Notes: generated from the sequence alone by a model not told the origin. A stretch of DNA of 64,000 nucleotides from Strongylocentrotus purpuratus (GCF_000002235.5 NW_022145609.1:25495493-25559492); one strand, 5' to 3'. Shown: positions 34,701 to 47,140, counted from the stretch's first letter. Program-made: numbers and translations.

Positions 34701-37417
34701 ACTTCTTCCTGAGAGCCTGGCTCTGGGCGTAGTCGTCTTTCTTGGCTGACTGGATCTCGGCAATCTTCCCGAGAGATGGAGCGGCCTTCTTTAGCTTCTT
34801 TGTATCATCAACGCCATGCTCTAACTTATACATAGCATCTCGAGATAACTTCTTCACAGCTTCCCTGTCTGTGTATATTAAAGACATTAAATAAAAAGTG
34901 ATACTGTGAAACTCATTTGGTAATACAGGGTCACAACATACACGTTTTACTTAAAACTTTACAATGCCCCCCCCCCCTCCCCTAAAAAAGGGAGTAAAAG
35001 CAACAGAAAAAGAAAAGAGAAAAGGAAGTGACAGGGGTATGAAAGAGATACCAGTATATGCAGAGATAGGATAGAGGGGCAAGTGAGACATGTTTCTATC
35101 TATCAAGGGGGGATATGCTAATAAAGGGGGAGGGGGGGGGGGGGAGATGGTTAACTGCATTTTCATTCAAAAGGGACTAAATCCACAGAAATTAAAATCA
35201 TACACATTTTTTTAAATGAATTAAACTCACAAAATGATGTATTCAAGGCAAAGAAGTTACAAGGGTAAGCGGTAAATAAAAAATCCTTGATTTACTCGAA
35301 AACGCCATAAGTGGATTTACTCCTTTTTAAATGAAAGTCTTAATCGGTCATTGACCTACCCTCGGTCAGGACCTGTTCATTCTCAGCCATGTCCCATTTC
35401 TGGTTCTTGCGCTGAGCCCCGCTAGTGATGGTGTAGTCAAAATTCTTGGGGTCGGTTTCCATGACGATGTAGTTATCACAAAGGTGACACTTCATCTTGA
35501 ACTCGTAGATGGGAGTGGTGTAATACTTTCCCACCTTCTTCTTCTCTGCGTTGTATCTCACACCTGGATATTAAAGCAGAAGTTAACAAGAGAATGAAAA
35601 TTCATTGAAAGTCTGAACTTGCAAAATTGTAAGAGGTCTATTTATTTCACTAAAGAATAACAGATTTCAACCCTTTAAAAAAATGTTTTAAAGCTTACAT
35701 TTTTAAATATTCAACAAAGCCCCTGATTCAACCAGTCCTCCTTTCATTCATTAAAGAAAAAACATCCCTCAAATTTTTTTTTTTTTTTAAATTACAAGGA
35801 CTATGAATAATTCAGTTGTTAACTGTACATGCAAAAAGAATGAAAAAAATGAGGCATAAAAATCCAAGTCAGCTAGGCATTCCCAACTCAAAAACTTACC
35901 CATGCCGACATGATTTCCGCATCCCCCACACCAGATGTTGTAGGGCATCTCAAAACGGATCACCAAGATGCCCTGGCTCAGTTTCTTGGCCCTCTCTCTC
36001 AGCGGGTGAGAGTTGCGGTACTTGTTGATGCTCTTGTGCTTGGCCGGATCGAAGTCCGGCGGATAGTACCGGTTCACTTGCTTCCTCTCCGCCTAGGAAA
36101 AGGTGGGGACAAGAAATTAATGATAATGAGGACAAAAGATCATATAAGAAAAGAGATATATTGCAAATTTATTCTCATAAGGTGGCAGATCAGGGACTAC
36201 CCAAAGTAAATATGATTCCTTGTTTCTCATCTAGTTCTTTTGAAATTGGGGGTAGAGGGGGGATTCATTTTCTTCTAACGATTTTCCTTGGTATAACAAT
36301 GATATATCTATATATGAAATAATGCCATAAAAGTATATCACGCATGTGTGATCATTTAACAATGATATATCTCTATATGAAATAATGCTATAAAAGTAAA
36401 TCACACGTGTGTGATCATTTATGATCTAGTATTTTCTTCTTCTTCTCCTTTACTTCAGATTACTGTCCAACACCCCCCCCCCCCAAAGGGGTTAACGGAC
36501 AGGGTAGGGTGCGATGTTGGTAATTGCACAGAGAAAGAGAGGATTGGATAAATGTTATTTTGCTCAGTGAGGTGGTTGTGGACTGCTATTTTAAACTTAT
36601 TTTTGATGTATGGTGTATGATTTAAGGTAGTAAAGGTAAGGTATTCCAGTCTGTGTTTTTTTTCTACCGTAATGAGCATCTGAGACATTACGGTAGATAA
36701 CTTCACACAGGTGCGCGCCCGCCCGCAACCTACTATCGGTATGTACTTGTATTGTGCAGCAGTTTGCCGTGAAACCTGTGAAAAAGTGTATACTAAATTA
36801 CTAATATCAACGTTTATCAGAAAAATACTCCAAAAATAACAAGAAAATTGACACAAAACAGGTAATACCGGTAACCATAACAACTTTTAACTCATGATCT
36901 TTATTAGGACATTTAGTGAATATTTACTTCATTTTGGGTATGTTTTAGTAGGGTATCTCCACGCCGGAGTTACGGGTCAAATTTTGGATAGGTTTCTGAA
37001 CAAGCGTCGATTTATTTTGGGGGGCCGGAGGGGGGGGGGGGGCGCTCTGCGGGTTTTGGGTTCCTGATCCGCGCGCTGGCAATGCAAAAATTGATTAGGC
37101 CCTATGTGTGATAAAATAACCCCAGTTCACTGTCTACTCTTATGGTTTGTCCGTCTTCCCACGGATTTATCACTCGTAACCCATCACCAGCACAACCTTG
37201 AGTAACGGGGAAAGCACGGGTGATAACAGGCGGTGCTACTGCTGGGATCCACAGGCACAATAGTCTACATCAACGATTCCCCGGCGATTCCCCGGCCCCG
37301 TCGTTCAGTTTTAATATTACGACTAGATCAGTTAAAAGGTTGTGCCTGAATGCTTCCACCACTCTATAACTCCATTAAATGTTGGATATCTACAAAACGC
37401 TGGCATTCACTTACCAT
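31765..37417 (-). CDS. YJU2B: YJU2-like splicing factor B (CCDC130, CWC16 family)
   Basis: Six coding exons join in frame to 598 aa: 37417-37415, 36092-35900, 35563-35360, 34868-34696, 33927-33789 and 32849-31765. The first contributes only the ATG (AAAAATG then GTAAGT). The N-terminal CWC16 domain is very well conserved: YYPPDFDP, NSHPLRERAKKLSQGILVIR, FEMPYNIWCGGC, YNAEKKKVGKYYTTPIY, MKCHLCDNYI, SGAQRKNQKWDMAENEQV. Cys56, Cys59, Cys91 and Cys94 form the expected CxxC zinc pair. The helical stretch RDAMYKLEHG and LVPESEEDKKLASLLKF follow as in human CCDC130. The last exon is a long Ser-rich low-complexity tail with a basic cluster (VKRKRKRSEDD), a likely nuclear localisation signal, and it ends YSSSSGSEDEQ. 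Family knowledge links CWC16 proteins to the spliceosome; the exact role of YJU2B is less settled than that of YJU2. The tail is longer than in the human protein. Confidence 0.95.
33501..33626. mobile_element. Palindromic MITE (ACAGTC...GACTGT), copy 2 of the AACCTG/GACCACC group
   Basis: Left ACAGTCTAGTCTTGTCTATA and AGCAACCGCCCAAGGG; right end GACAGGTGGTCACAAAGG then CAGGTTCGACTGT. The arms are imperfect inverted repeats and resemble those at 20801-20890. It is in a YJU2B intron. Confidence 0.6.
34404..34597 (+). mobile_element. TTAA-flanked MITE, copy B
   Basis: 194 bp bounded by TTAA on both sides, homologous to 4699-4898 (shared AACATAAGAAAAATAGGATC and TATATAGAGGAAGCAAG-like core, GACAGTGGGGCTTTAA end). 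It lies in the YJU2B intron between the exons ending 33927 and starting 34696, about 100 bp from the latter. Confidence 0.65.
36297..36419. repeat. Tandem duplication, two ~61-bp units
   Basis: AACAATGATATATCTATATA with the bases through GTGTGATCATTT is repeated immediately (36297-36357 and 36358-36419) with about five differences. It lies in the first YJU2B intron. Confidence 0.85.
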
Positions 37418-38406
37418 TTTTGCAAATGTTCAGCTTTTTCACAGGTTAGAAAAAAGGTCCACTTTCTAGGTTTCCGTCCTACGTACGTACGTAAACTCGC
37501 ACGTAGCGATGGGAGAAGTATGGTAAGCCAGAAGATTCCTTTTTCTTCTTTCGCTTACCATACCTAAAAATCTAAATAAATACACGAATATATATGAAAT
37601 TAATTAAATTAAAGTATCATAAGCAAGGGCACCAACAACCATATGGTTTAAAATTGAATGTAGGGAAGTTCGGAAGTTGCTGAGCACAACATTATGCACA
37701 GTATTCTGCACATATATTAAAGAGCTATAGCACACCAAAATAATTACAACAAACACATATGTTATTTGATGGTTGCAAATGATCGAGCTTTATGAAAGCT
37801 TCAAAAAACAAAAAACAGAATTTAAAATCGGTCAATGCGTTGTGATTTTATACCATTTTTTTGATATCGCAAAATTACCGAAAAATTACCTGCCAGAAAT
37901 GGTCAAATTGTCAAAAATGGCATATTCGACAAAGTTGACAACTTAATTCATCACTTTCTTGGACACAAATAATAAATTAAATTATCAGACACTAAAATAT
38001 CATCTTTGTGGTAAAAAATACAAAAAAGAAAATTCATATATCTATTACCGTTTTCAAAATAGAAGCCAACAAAATAAGTCATTTTTGCCATTTTAGCGAA
38101 TCTGCAGATATAAAAAAGTTGTGAAAATAACTAAGTCCGCCAAATTAATATGCGCATGTAATCAAATCAAAACCGAACATGATACATCAGTGAAACCTAT
38201 GTATATCAGACAGGTATGGAAATATATTTCATTTGTAATAAAATAAAATCATGACTATTCATCAAATATGCAAATTAGGTCATTTCAGCTAATTATATAT
38301 TCGCGCACTCATTATTCAAATTAGGAAAGTCAAACTGTTCATTTTGGGGGCATTTTTTAAATCATATATTCATAGATCATATTTACACCAAATATTTACC
38401 TTAAAT
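37418..38406. other. Upstream flank of YJU2B
   Basis: The YJU2B promoter and 5' UTR should lie just upstream of 37417; the stretch 37470-37510 has CG dinucleotides (CCTACGTACGTACG, CGCACGTAGCGATGG), but no TATA box or start element can be assigned. The rest is AT-rich and nothing else is recognised. Confidence 0.4.
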
Positions 38407-38920
38407 CAGTGGCGGATCCAGCCGGCGGGAAGAGGGGGGGGGGGGGCCCAATCAGTGACAAAATATTAGTTGCGACTCAGCCACCGGGGGGGGGGGGGGG
38501 GGGGGGGGGGGTAAGAGGCACTTTTTTTGGTCCAATTTTTCAGGAAATATTTTGCGCCGACTCAGTCAGTCGGTGAATAAGCGGGGGGGGGGGGGGGGGG
38601 TGAGACCACTATTTTTGTTTTTTTCACCCAATTCGTGAGATTTAAAAAAAAAAAATCTTTTTTGTTGTTGACCCGTCAGCCCCCCCCCCCCCCCCCGTGG
38701 ATCCGAGCCTGCAGAGGATCCAGACGGCGTCAAGGGGGGGGGGTGGGGTAGCCAATTTAGTGCCGACTCAGCTGGCCGACGAATAAGCGGGGGGGGGGGG
38801 GCTTTTGTTTTTTGTTTTATAAAGGTTAACTTTACGCTATTATCCTGTTTTTTTTTATCGTTTTGGGGGGCTAGGGGGGGGGGGGCGGGCCGGAATAATC
38901 GCTACGTGGATCCGCCCCTG
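38407..38920. mobile_element. hAT-like MITE with 8-bp target duplication
   Basis: The left end CAGTGGCGGATCCAG and right end GTGGATCCGCCCCTG form terminal inverted repeats. They are flanked by an exact 8-bp direct repeat CCTTAAAT (38399-38406 and 38921-38928). An 8-bp duplication with CAG-type ends fits hAT elements; P elements also make 8 bp. The interior has no coding sequence and is dominated by G runs, one of them more than 25 long (about 38486-38511), plus internal GGATCC words that suggest nested partial copies. Confidence 0.8.
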
Positions 38921-39545
38921 CCTTAAATTCCTAATATTTTTGCAATGCCAATACAATATGGCGATGGACATTACTTGGATCACCGTCACAGCTATTTCCT
39001 CATGTGTGTCACAAATAATTCAGAAAAACTGATCATATAATACAAATTTGTAGACTTTCAGCTACATCACAGTATATTTGCCTTTTTCAAAGATGTCAGA
39101 TTTAAGGATTTATGACGATCTTCCGAGATACCATTCAACAGGCCATAACATTCCACAGGGACTGAATTTCAGAGTGGAAAAAACTTTAGTGACCCCAGTA
39201 TAATTGTGGCTACCTTGAGTGTAAATAACAAATGAATTCAATGAGTGAAACACATGAGGATATTGCATTTTTGTAGGGAAATTTTATACATTGAGGTGCA
39301 TTTTTTTCACCACGCAGAATAGCAGCGCGAGTCAATGGGCGATCAGCGGGCCATGTCACACATGGCTGAAAAGACAATATTTTAATTCAATAATTAACAT
39401 ATTTCCCACATGTCTATAACAATTAAACTACACTTACAAAAATTGCTATTTCTACCAACTGACTGCTGTTGTGTGTGTGTGTTCGCGGGGCAGACTGTTT
39501 GCACAGGCAGTGTGATCACCCTATGATGAGTAGGGTCTATATAAT

Positions 39546-40300
39546 ACAGGCATAGGCGCCGGAAGTGGGGGGGGGGGGGGCAGGGGGGCAAATGGCATTT
39601 TGGCTCCCCCAAACTGGTTTGGAACATAACAATAATGAAAACCTGAATGAAATCACATATAAAAAGTACATTCAAAGAAAAGGCAAGTTAACAGGAATTA
39701 CATTTTCTAAACATTCCGCATGCCACCTATATTTATCAATGGAGGTTTTTATAATAGCGATACGCGCATATCGTGGAAATATTGTGAGAGGATGAGAAAG
39801 CGTGTGTGTTTTTTGTTGTAGGGGTGAGAAGATATGAACCCCTGAACGCTTGCGGGTGGGGGGGGGGGGGGTATTTCTTATTCGATACCAGTGATTTACA
39901 AATTAATGTTGCTGAAATGACATGATTTTCCGGTATTTTTTTTTCATTTTAGTCATACCTTTTTATGCGTTTGTTGGAAAATTAGAAATTCCCAAATTTA
40001 CAGTCGAGCGAAAAACTTAGAAGCCTTATTTAGAAGCCTTCATGTCAGGGCCTGCAGAACGGGGGGCTCGGGGGGCTCGACCCCCACACCAATTTACACT
40101 CTACCTGACCGTTAATACTCCACTTTGAAAAACGTTCCGCGGGGCCTGCATGTACCGTGTAAGAGTGGTGGTGATGCAGATTTTTCTTCTGCCCCCCCCT
40201 TCCAAACGTTTTTGCTCATTACGCCGCTGCCCCTGGAAGGTGAGCTCCCTGGAAGGTTTGCCCCCCCCCCCAATCCCAAACTGCTTCCGGCGCGCCTGTA
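39546..40300. mobile_element. Possible non-autonomous DNA element (GGCGCCGGAAG ends)
   Basis: ACAGGCATAGGCGCCGGAAG at the left and CTTCCGGCGCGCCTGT at the right are imperfect inverted repeats 755 bp apart, both followed inwards by G or C runs. No target duplication was found and there is no coding sequence. The pairing of the two ends is an inference. Confidence 0.35.
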
Positions 40301-40971
40301 TAAAGGCTCACCATTCACTGAAACCTTTGCAGTTTTCAGAGATTAAAGGTAATACAAAGTTTTGGTATGGGGTCATTAATTTGGTTCAAATGAACATATT
40401 GGACGCATGCGGTCCCACATTATTCAGTGATCGTTCTCGCGGTTGAAATCGAGTCTAAAGTTATGAAATTGTAAATAATAAACTCTTTATGTTGTATAGC
40501 TCCCTCTCAAGGTCAAGATATAAATTAAGCTATAAAACAATGTTTCTTGACTAAAATCTACCGATTAGTTGTTCCTGTTCGGAAATTATATATCACAACT
40601 ACAAATTCTGAGATTTTCATGGTCGCAGCTACCATTGTACGGACGTAGGCGCTATTTGAAATTTATCAAAATTTACCGGGAGCACCGGTTAATTTTTATA
40701 TTCAATTTTTCTCGAAAGCAGAAGTAGTTTAGGGGATAAATTTTCTAGTGCTTATAATACATCCACAGGGACTTCCAAATATATCAAAATTGTATAGAAT
40801 CACTATCCACCCAATTTTCAAAATTTCCCAAAACTTTGTATTTCCTTTAAAGTTTTCCGAGTCGGGTGACTCTCAACAAAAGCAGGGGTATCCCAAACAA
40901 AAGTTGGGGTGCACGAAGGCCTCTTTAGTGGTCACGGTATTGGTGTCCACTCAGTCTTTGTGGTGTCTAAA

Positions 40972-41566
40972 ATCACTTGTCTTGTTTGCGCCTTAAGTTA
41001 CATAACGTTTAAACAACCATGTACGTCATGCAGGGTCTACAATGCTAATTATCTGGGGGGGGGGGGGGGTAATTGTCCTCGGGGGTTAATTTTCCGGGTG
41101 GGGGGCGGGGGGGGGGGGTCTGATAAGTTCAAATTATTTCATTCAGTTGATAATAATAATAGTATGTCGATAGTTAGAATGCAAACTGCATATATTAAGA
41201 GTAAATACCAGTTTTGGAAACGCCCCCTCTCCAAAAAAAAAAATCTTTAAGTGTTGCTAGGTAGGTCAAGCCATAATGTTTGTCTTACTTGGCAAAAATT
41301 AATGTATGCAGTTCGGATTCTGTCGATTGAATAATATTATATGCTTATCAGGTGAATGAAATAATTTGTATTGAGGCACTTCACAAAGACCTATGCATTA
41401 AATTTGGTTACATTACGAAAATGGCCTATTGGTGGATATAATTAGGATTAAAATATTTTGATTCTGCAACACTCGGTCTATCCCTTGTCTTGTTTTCGTC
41501 TTACGTTACGTAACATTCAAACAGCCATGTCAATATATAAGTTATGCAGGCTCCACAATGCTAATG
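40972..41566. repeat. Two direct repeats of ~80 bp, 500 bp apart
   Basis: CTTGTCTTGTTTGCGCCTTA through CATGCAGGGTCTACAATGC (40976-41045) is repeated at about 41487-41557 with substitutions and a small insertion. Between them are fragments of the GGTAATTGTCC foldback family (41055-41120) and poly(G) runs. Confidence 0.55.
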
Positions 41567-43216
41567 TTTATCTTTAGGATATAACACCCAGAAAAGCTCA
41601 TTGTAGACTGGAACTATAAAGTATTATAATCCTCTTCGATCACTTTCCCTTCCGGACAGTTGCTCGTAACACTTCGGAAAACATCTAGCGCCATATCATG
41701 TTCGTCACATGCGCAGAAGAATACTGAGAAACACGGGATGATTGTAGTCCACATTTAGCGAACTAATAATTTTCCACAATGTCTCTTTATAGATAGACGG
41801 ATCGCCTATCATTTTTTCAATCATAATTGTCGGACGAAAATCTTGGTAAACTTGGCCGGTAGATGTTTGGTCCAGTGTGGAATGTAGACCGAAGCTGATG
41901 GTAGAGGCCTATAATATAGCTGCACTTGGCAGATCAAAAGTTGATTAAAACACGCAGTAGCCAGTACCTCGATTGTATCTCTCCAAACCCGGTCGTATGG
42001 TGAGATCATGGGATCTAAAAGCAAAGAAAATTTATTCCAAATGGAGGGACTGGAGTCTCGGAACAAAAAGAGGTAAGATTATACCTGCGGCTTGCTCGCG
42101 ATGAACCTCTAGATATCACGAGGTCACGAGGTCAGTCTTAGCAAGTTCAATTGTATGAATAAGCAGTTTTGTGGATTGTTAGACGTGAGATTGTCATGAG
42201 TGGATGATGATAAAAAGCAAGATCGACCTCATGTACTCTGAGTACATGCCTCTGTTTTCAAGTTCATAATATGCTGCTGCGCATAATCTTGCAAACTATA
42301 CATGGAGCCAACCAGCAGTGTAGATTGGTTGATATAAATGTTTAATATTTTTCAAATTATATGTACAGTTAGTAGACCAGCCAAGACGTGATTTCTATTT
42401 TTACTTTTGACGGCATTTCGGGGTGATGCAGGACATCTTTGCTAAAACTCTTGTAAAAATACTACATCGGGCTGGATGCCCCGCCAATTTATTTTAATAC
42501 AAAAAAAATGTCTCCTTTTTTTGCTCAAAATTTGAAAGAATTTTTTTTAAACGAATATATATTATCTGATAAAGGCCTTTCAATTGATATGATAACTGTT
42601 TACTTTACATTTGAAAGTTGAATATGACACACATTATAAATGAGATATAAAAGTGTGACTGTGTGGCTGTCCATTGAAACAAATTTTCTTGATTAAACAT
42701 ATAATATATTGTTTGTTCCCTTTCTAATTACCCCTTCCCGCACAGGGTTCCTTTATTAACTAATCATTTTCACAAAAGATCGATACATTCACTATTCCAT
42801 GATTTGTCATATAACTATTCTAACTATAAGAAGTTTTCTATTGTATTTCAGTAAACCTCACGGTTTCAGTCACATCCTACTACGAATGTAAACATACTGC
42901 AAGAGTGGCACATCCGGGTGGGGGTAAGGGGCACATGCTCGCCCGACCCTTTTTTTTCTTTTTGGCTTGTCACAGAATTTACTGACTTTTGTCCTCTTTT
43001 ACACGTTGTGCAATAAAAAGGTCAAGTATCAAATGTGACTATGGAAATAAGAAAAGACTCAACAGATTATTACTCATTTTAAAGGTATACTCGGTATATC
43101 ATGCATATTATTATACTTAGCATGTGACTAACCTTAGATAACTATACAATAATCACCTCATGGGAGCCTATAATCAGGGAGGGGGAAAGAAAGGAGTGGA
43201 AACTCTTGTAATTTAT
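41567..43216. other. Intergenic stretch without recognised gene
   Basis: No convincing coding sequence. On the minus strand between 42120 and 41820 a broken reading frame (RYNLTSF, SIWNKFSLLL) faintly recalls a LINE C-terminus, but I could not establish it. Confidence 0.4.
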
Positions 43217-43418
43217 TTAGGCACACTGCCATACTTGTAGCTACTTGCTCCCTCTATATAGAAAACTTCCCCAATCGGTGCCTGTTGGTCCCCCATGATC
43301 CTCTTTTTCTTATGTTAAATGAGAGCTGAGTTAATGAGATAGCCACCTGTCACATTGACCTCGCTGGCTCGCTGTGTGGTCTAATCCCTTCTTGCCCAGT
43401 AGTGGTGACGGTCTTTAA
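43217..43418 (-). mobile_element. TTAA-type MITE, copy C (inverted)
   Basis: Complement of the 34404 copy: CTATATAGAAAACTTCCCC, GGTCCCCCATGATCCTC and CAGTAGTGGTGACGGTC match it closely. TTAA is present at the right end (43415-43418); the left end reads TTTA, presumably mutated. Confidence 0.65.
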
Positions 43419-44487
43419 ACGCCTTCGTGATTACTAAAGCGTAACAATGGGATGTGTAACATTTCACTAGGCTTTGGAGTTCCATGCTCCGAGCCGCGCT
43501 TCTACTGCGGGGAATTTTGGAGACCAGGCGCCAGTTTCACATTTATTACAAAATATTAAATTACCGGCAAAATTTCAGTGTAAATTATAAACTTTATATG
43601 GGGATTATACTGGGAATAGTGCATCAAACAATTTTTTAAATTTAGAATTTCGCCTTTCCTATAATCTGTGTGCCAGAATTGGTAAAAGAAAAATCAGATC
43701 CTGACAAAAACTCAATATTTTAGGATAATGCGCTAATTTTTGTGCATGTTTTAATGTCCCATTATTGAATCCATGTTTTACAATCTTCGACAATTTTAAG
43801 TTTGCTAGTGTGTGTTTTCACGTGCTTTTTGTATTTTTGCAGTTGGAAAACAGGATGAAACTACACAAATTTGTGTTCGCTTGTTATACTCATTACACAT
43901 TCAACAATTGATGAGAAATCATTTAAAGGGACAGCGAAAAGTTGCTGGGATATACCATTTTCTGATGTAGGAATTCTAAATCCTGAAATTTCATGCGCTC
44001 TTTTATCTCACTACCTGGTCACTGTTGCAGATTAGCGCATAACTTCGGCGGCTTGGAGCATGGGGTCAAAGGAAAGCGGCATTATTCCACTCCTTTCACC
44101 TCCCTGCTGTAATTGAAGACTATTCAAATGTCGCTTTTCATCATAAAAATATCAGTTACAAAGGTGATGAATAGAATAAAATATACTTTCATTCCAACGC
44201 TTTTAAGATTTTGTTGTTGATCCCCATGTAAGTAATCGTATACTTCACGTCAAAACGTAAACTCAAGACAAATATAGATAATTATCAAAACATTGTATCT
44301 CACCAGACTATGGGTCAAATTTGATTGTAAACAAAGTCAAAATGTTGTTTATTGTCTTTAAAATAACTAGAAAGAGGGCATGGACTTGATAACATTCACA
44401 TTCTTGGTGATACGTGTAAATGTGACGTCAGATCTAGGGTCATGATTAATAACATAAGTAAGCATACTATTCTGGCATCGATCTGTC
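43419..44487. other. Intergenic stretch without recognised gene
   Basis: AT-rich sequence with no long open frame and no recognised repeat. Confidence 0.45.
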
Positions 44488-46740
44488 GATTGATTGATTG
44501 ATTTATTTTTATTCGACAAGCTTCCAACATACAACAATATAGAATAATAACAGATCAAAAAAAGTCAGCTTGAACAGGATAACCCACGAAAGCTCGAGAG
44601 CTTATTTCCAGTGGGGTCCCTTACAGACATGTATAAAATTAATAACTTAAAATAGTAATAATTATTTACAGACAAATAATAAGAAAAATAAAAGAATTAC
44701 TTATTAAAGATAATAATAATAACATCATTAAACTGATGATAGAAATGATAATAAGTACAAGAAGAAAAGGAAGAAGGAGAAGAAGAAAAAGAGGAGGAGG
44801 AAGAAGAGGAAAATAATGATAAATCTGTAGAATTTCTATAACGTACGAAAACATAAGTATATACAAAATGAAAAAGTATGAACCGGCAGGAGAATACAAA
44901 TTTCAATCATATAAAATGTCATTTACTTCTCTTATCTGATTGTCAAGTATTAGGTATTCCTTTAATTTCCTCTTAAAATGAGCATAGTTTTCTATTTCCT
45001 TTACACCACTGGGAAGGGAATTAAATGTTTTATGGCATTGTAATAAACGTAAAAAATAAAGTCTTTGGAAGGGGGGAGTTTGTTTACTAATTCGGCAGCC
45101 ACATTTGTGAAATGAGAATTGAATTCATCGGCGATGGCCATCTTATCATGACATAATTCCCCATCAATTTTAATGACAGATTCTTGTTCTTTTCGCTTCT
45201 TATTTTTTAATCCTAAGCTTTTTAGATTCTGCCAAAGCCTTTTCGAATCTCGTTTATTTTCTTCTATCTTGTTTTGTAATTAATCGAGTTTAGCCTTTTT
45301 CACCTCTCTTTGGACCATATTTCTTAATACTCTGTATCTTTTATAAAGCGTCTCATCTTTTGCTCTTTTCCTCAATTTTTTGTATACTATATTTCTCTCT
45401 TGAATTAGGGAAAGAATATCCTTAGTCACCCAAGTTTCTGATCTTTGTTTTATTCTAATCCGTTTCAGTGGCGCTATCATATTCAAATTTGAGATAAAAA
45501 CATGTTAAAATACTGACAATGCCTCATTTATATCTGTATAGTCAGTTATTCCTGACCAATCAACAACAGATAGTTGAAGATTGAAAGACTCTTCTGTATA
45601 TTTTTTCATGGATCTGATATCATTAGTCCTGTGATGACCTATAGCTAGTCTAATATTTTTCCGTGTACAGAAAGTAAAAGAATGGTCGCTAATACCTAGA
45701 TCAATGACACCACTTTGACTTATTTTGTTTTCTTTGGTACAACCAACATGACCCAGTAGAGAAGAACATGTAGGTGTAACGTGTGTTGCCTCTTGAATGA
45801 GTTGACTAAACCCGTGAAGACTCAACAAGTCACTATATATTTTAGCCAGTGGTGATTTGTGAAGAAGACAAATATTCGTGTCTCCTAAAAGAATTATTTC
45901 GTCATCCTTCTTTAATGTATCAAGAATATTGGACAATTTCTCGATAAACAAATTGTTTTTCAGAGGTCGATACAGAACGCCAACAACAATTGGTTTTGAT
46001 CTTGGTATTAGCAAATTTATCCACAGGGATTCCGTATCTCCAGTACTTATAGCATCCATAATTTCAAATGCAATATCATTTCTGATATAGAAACATACAC
46101 CACCTCCAGAGCCAGAGGATCGATCATGGCGTATGATTTTATATCCGTCTATTTCAATTTCTTCATCATTTAAGGAATTGTTTAACCATGTTTCAGAAAA
46201 AGCAATAATAGACAGCCCTTTTCTTTTAAAAAGAATTCTAAGTTCCGATATCTTGTTTAGGATAGACCTCACATTAAGGTGTAACAAATGAAGACCTTTA
46301 ACTTTAAACTTTTCTTGAAACTTTTGATAAAGATAAGTGTTTTCATCTCTGAGGTTTGGCTGAATTATTCTTGCTATCGCTTGCTTTTCAGGTGTAACGC
46401 GCGTTACCTTAAAATAGTTTTCTTTTAGTCTATCCTCACTTTGGCTTTTTTTCTCTAGACAATCGTCAGTAAATAATGAGTCACAAAAAGATGGCAGACA
46501 ACATGTTAAACAATTCCACTTCTCATCAGGGCATTTATAATATAACCTGCGGTACTCTGAAAAACTGATAGCTTGACAATTAGTGTGAAACCATTTTTTA
46601 CAATTAGAACACAGAAGGCCGTGTTGATTACATTTGACTGGCTTATCACAGTTTCCACAAGGGAACTTATATTTCCGACCGTCAACTATAATTTTCGGAT
46701 CATCACTTGATTTTGTCAAACTTTCATTTAATTCAATACC
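44488..46740 (-). mobile_element. LINE with PHD finger plus endonuclease; reverse transcriptase deleted
   Basis: From 46719 the minus strand encodes a PHD-type zinc finger (C21-x2-C24, C37-x2-C40, H45-x2-C48, C70-x2-C73 with Trp68) in the same frame as an APE-type endonuclease (LLHLNVRSILNKISEL, AFSETWLNN, LLGDTNICLL, DLGISDHSF). One in-frame stop at 45507-45505 and another at about 45282 interrupt the linker to the reverse transcriptase (SETWVTKDILSLIQERN, ADEFNSHFTNVAAELV). Near 45050 the sequence then jumps straight to the ORF tail (TFNSLPSGVKEIENYAHFK), so nearly the whole reverse transcriptase is deleted. A 3' UTR and GATTGATTGATT tail complete the copy at 44488. The same family is at 10328-11560. 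It cannot move by itself. It ends about 400 bp upstream of the first recovered DEG/ENaC exon, on the opposite strand. Confidence 0.9.
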
Positions 46741-47140
46741 CTTCTTACAAATTGAAGATATTGTCGTTAATATTTTTTATGGTTGGAAGGACAAACATTA
46801 GGAAAGAGCGCAACAGCTACATAGAATAGTAGAACAAGAACATGGAAGAATATTATACACTCACTAAAGTTAATCAGGATTTACCACCACCGATACATAA
46901 TGGTTTGATCAATACTTAACTCTTGCTTCTCACAAATTTACTTAGTATATGAGTGCCCCCCCCCACGACTGAGCCCACGCTATCCCATTGCGCTGACATG
47001 AGGGGCACATCACATTTAAACACATCTTTGTTTATTTTCATGGTTATTCCCGTCTAGTCGTGATAAGGATGACGCTGGCATGTAGGAACATAACACCTTG
47101 AAACAGATATTTGTTTATTTTCATGTTCGTTCCCGTCTAG

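Noticed and set aside
41821-42066. 81-codon minus-strand frame with SIWNKFSLLL
   Set aside because: It vaguely recalls a LINE C-terminus, but there is no second motif and the neighbouring frames are broken, so I did not call it.
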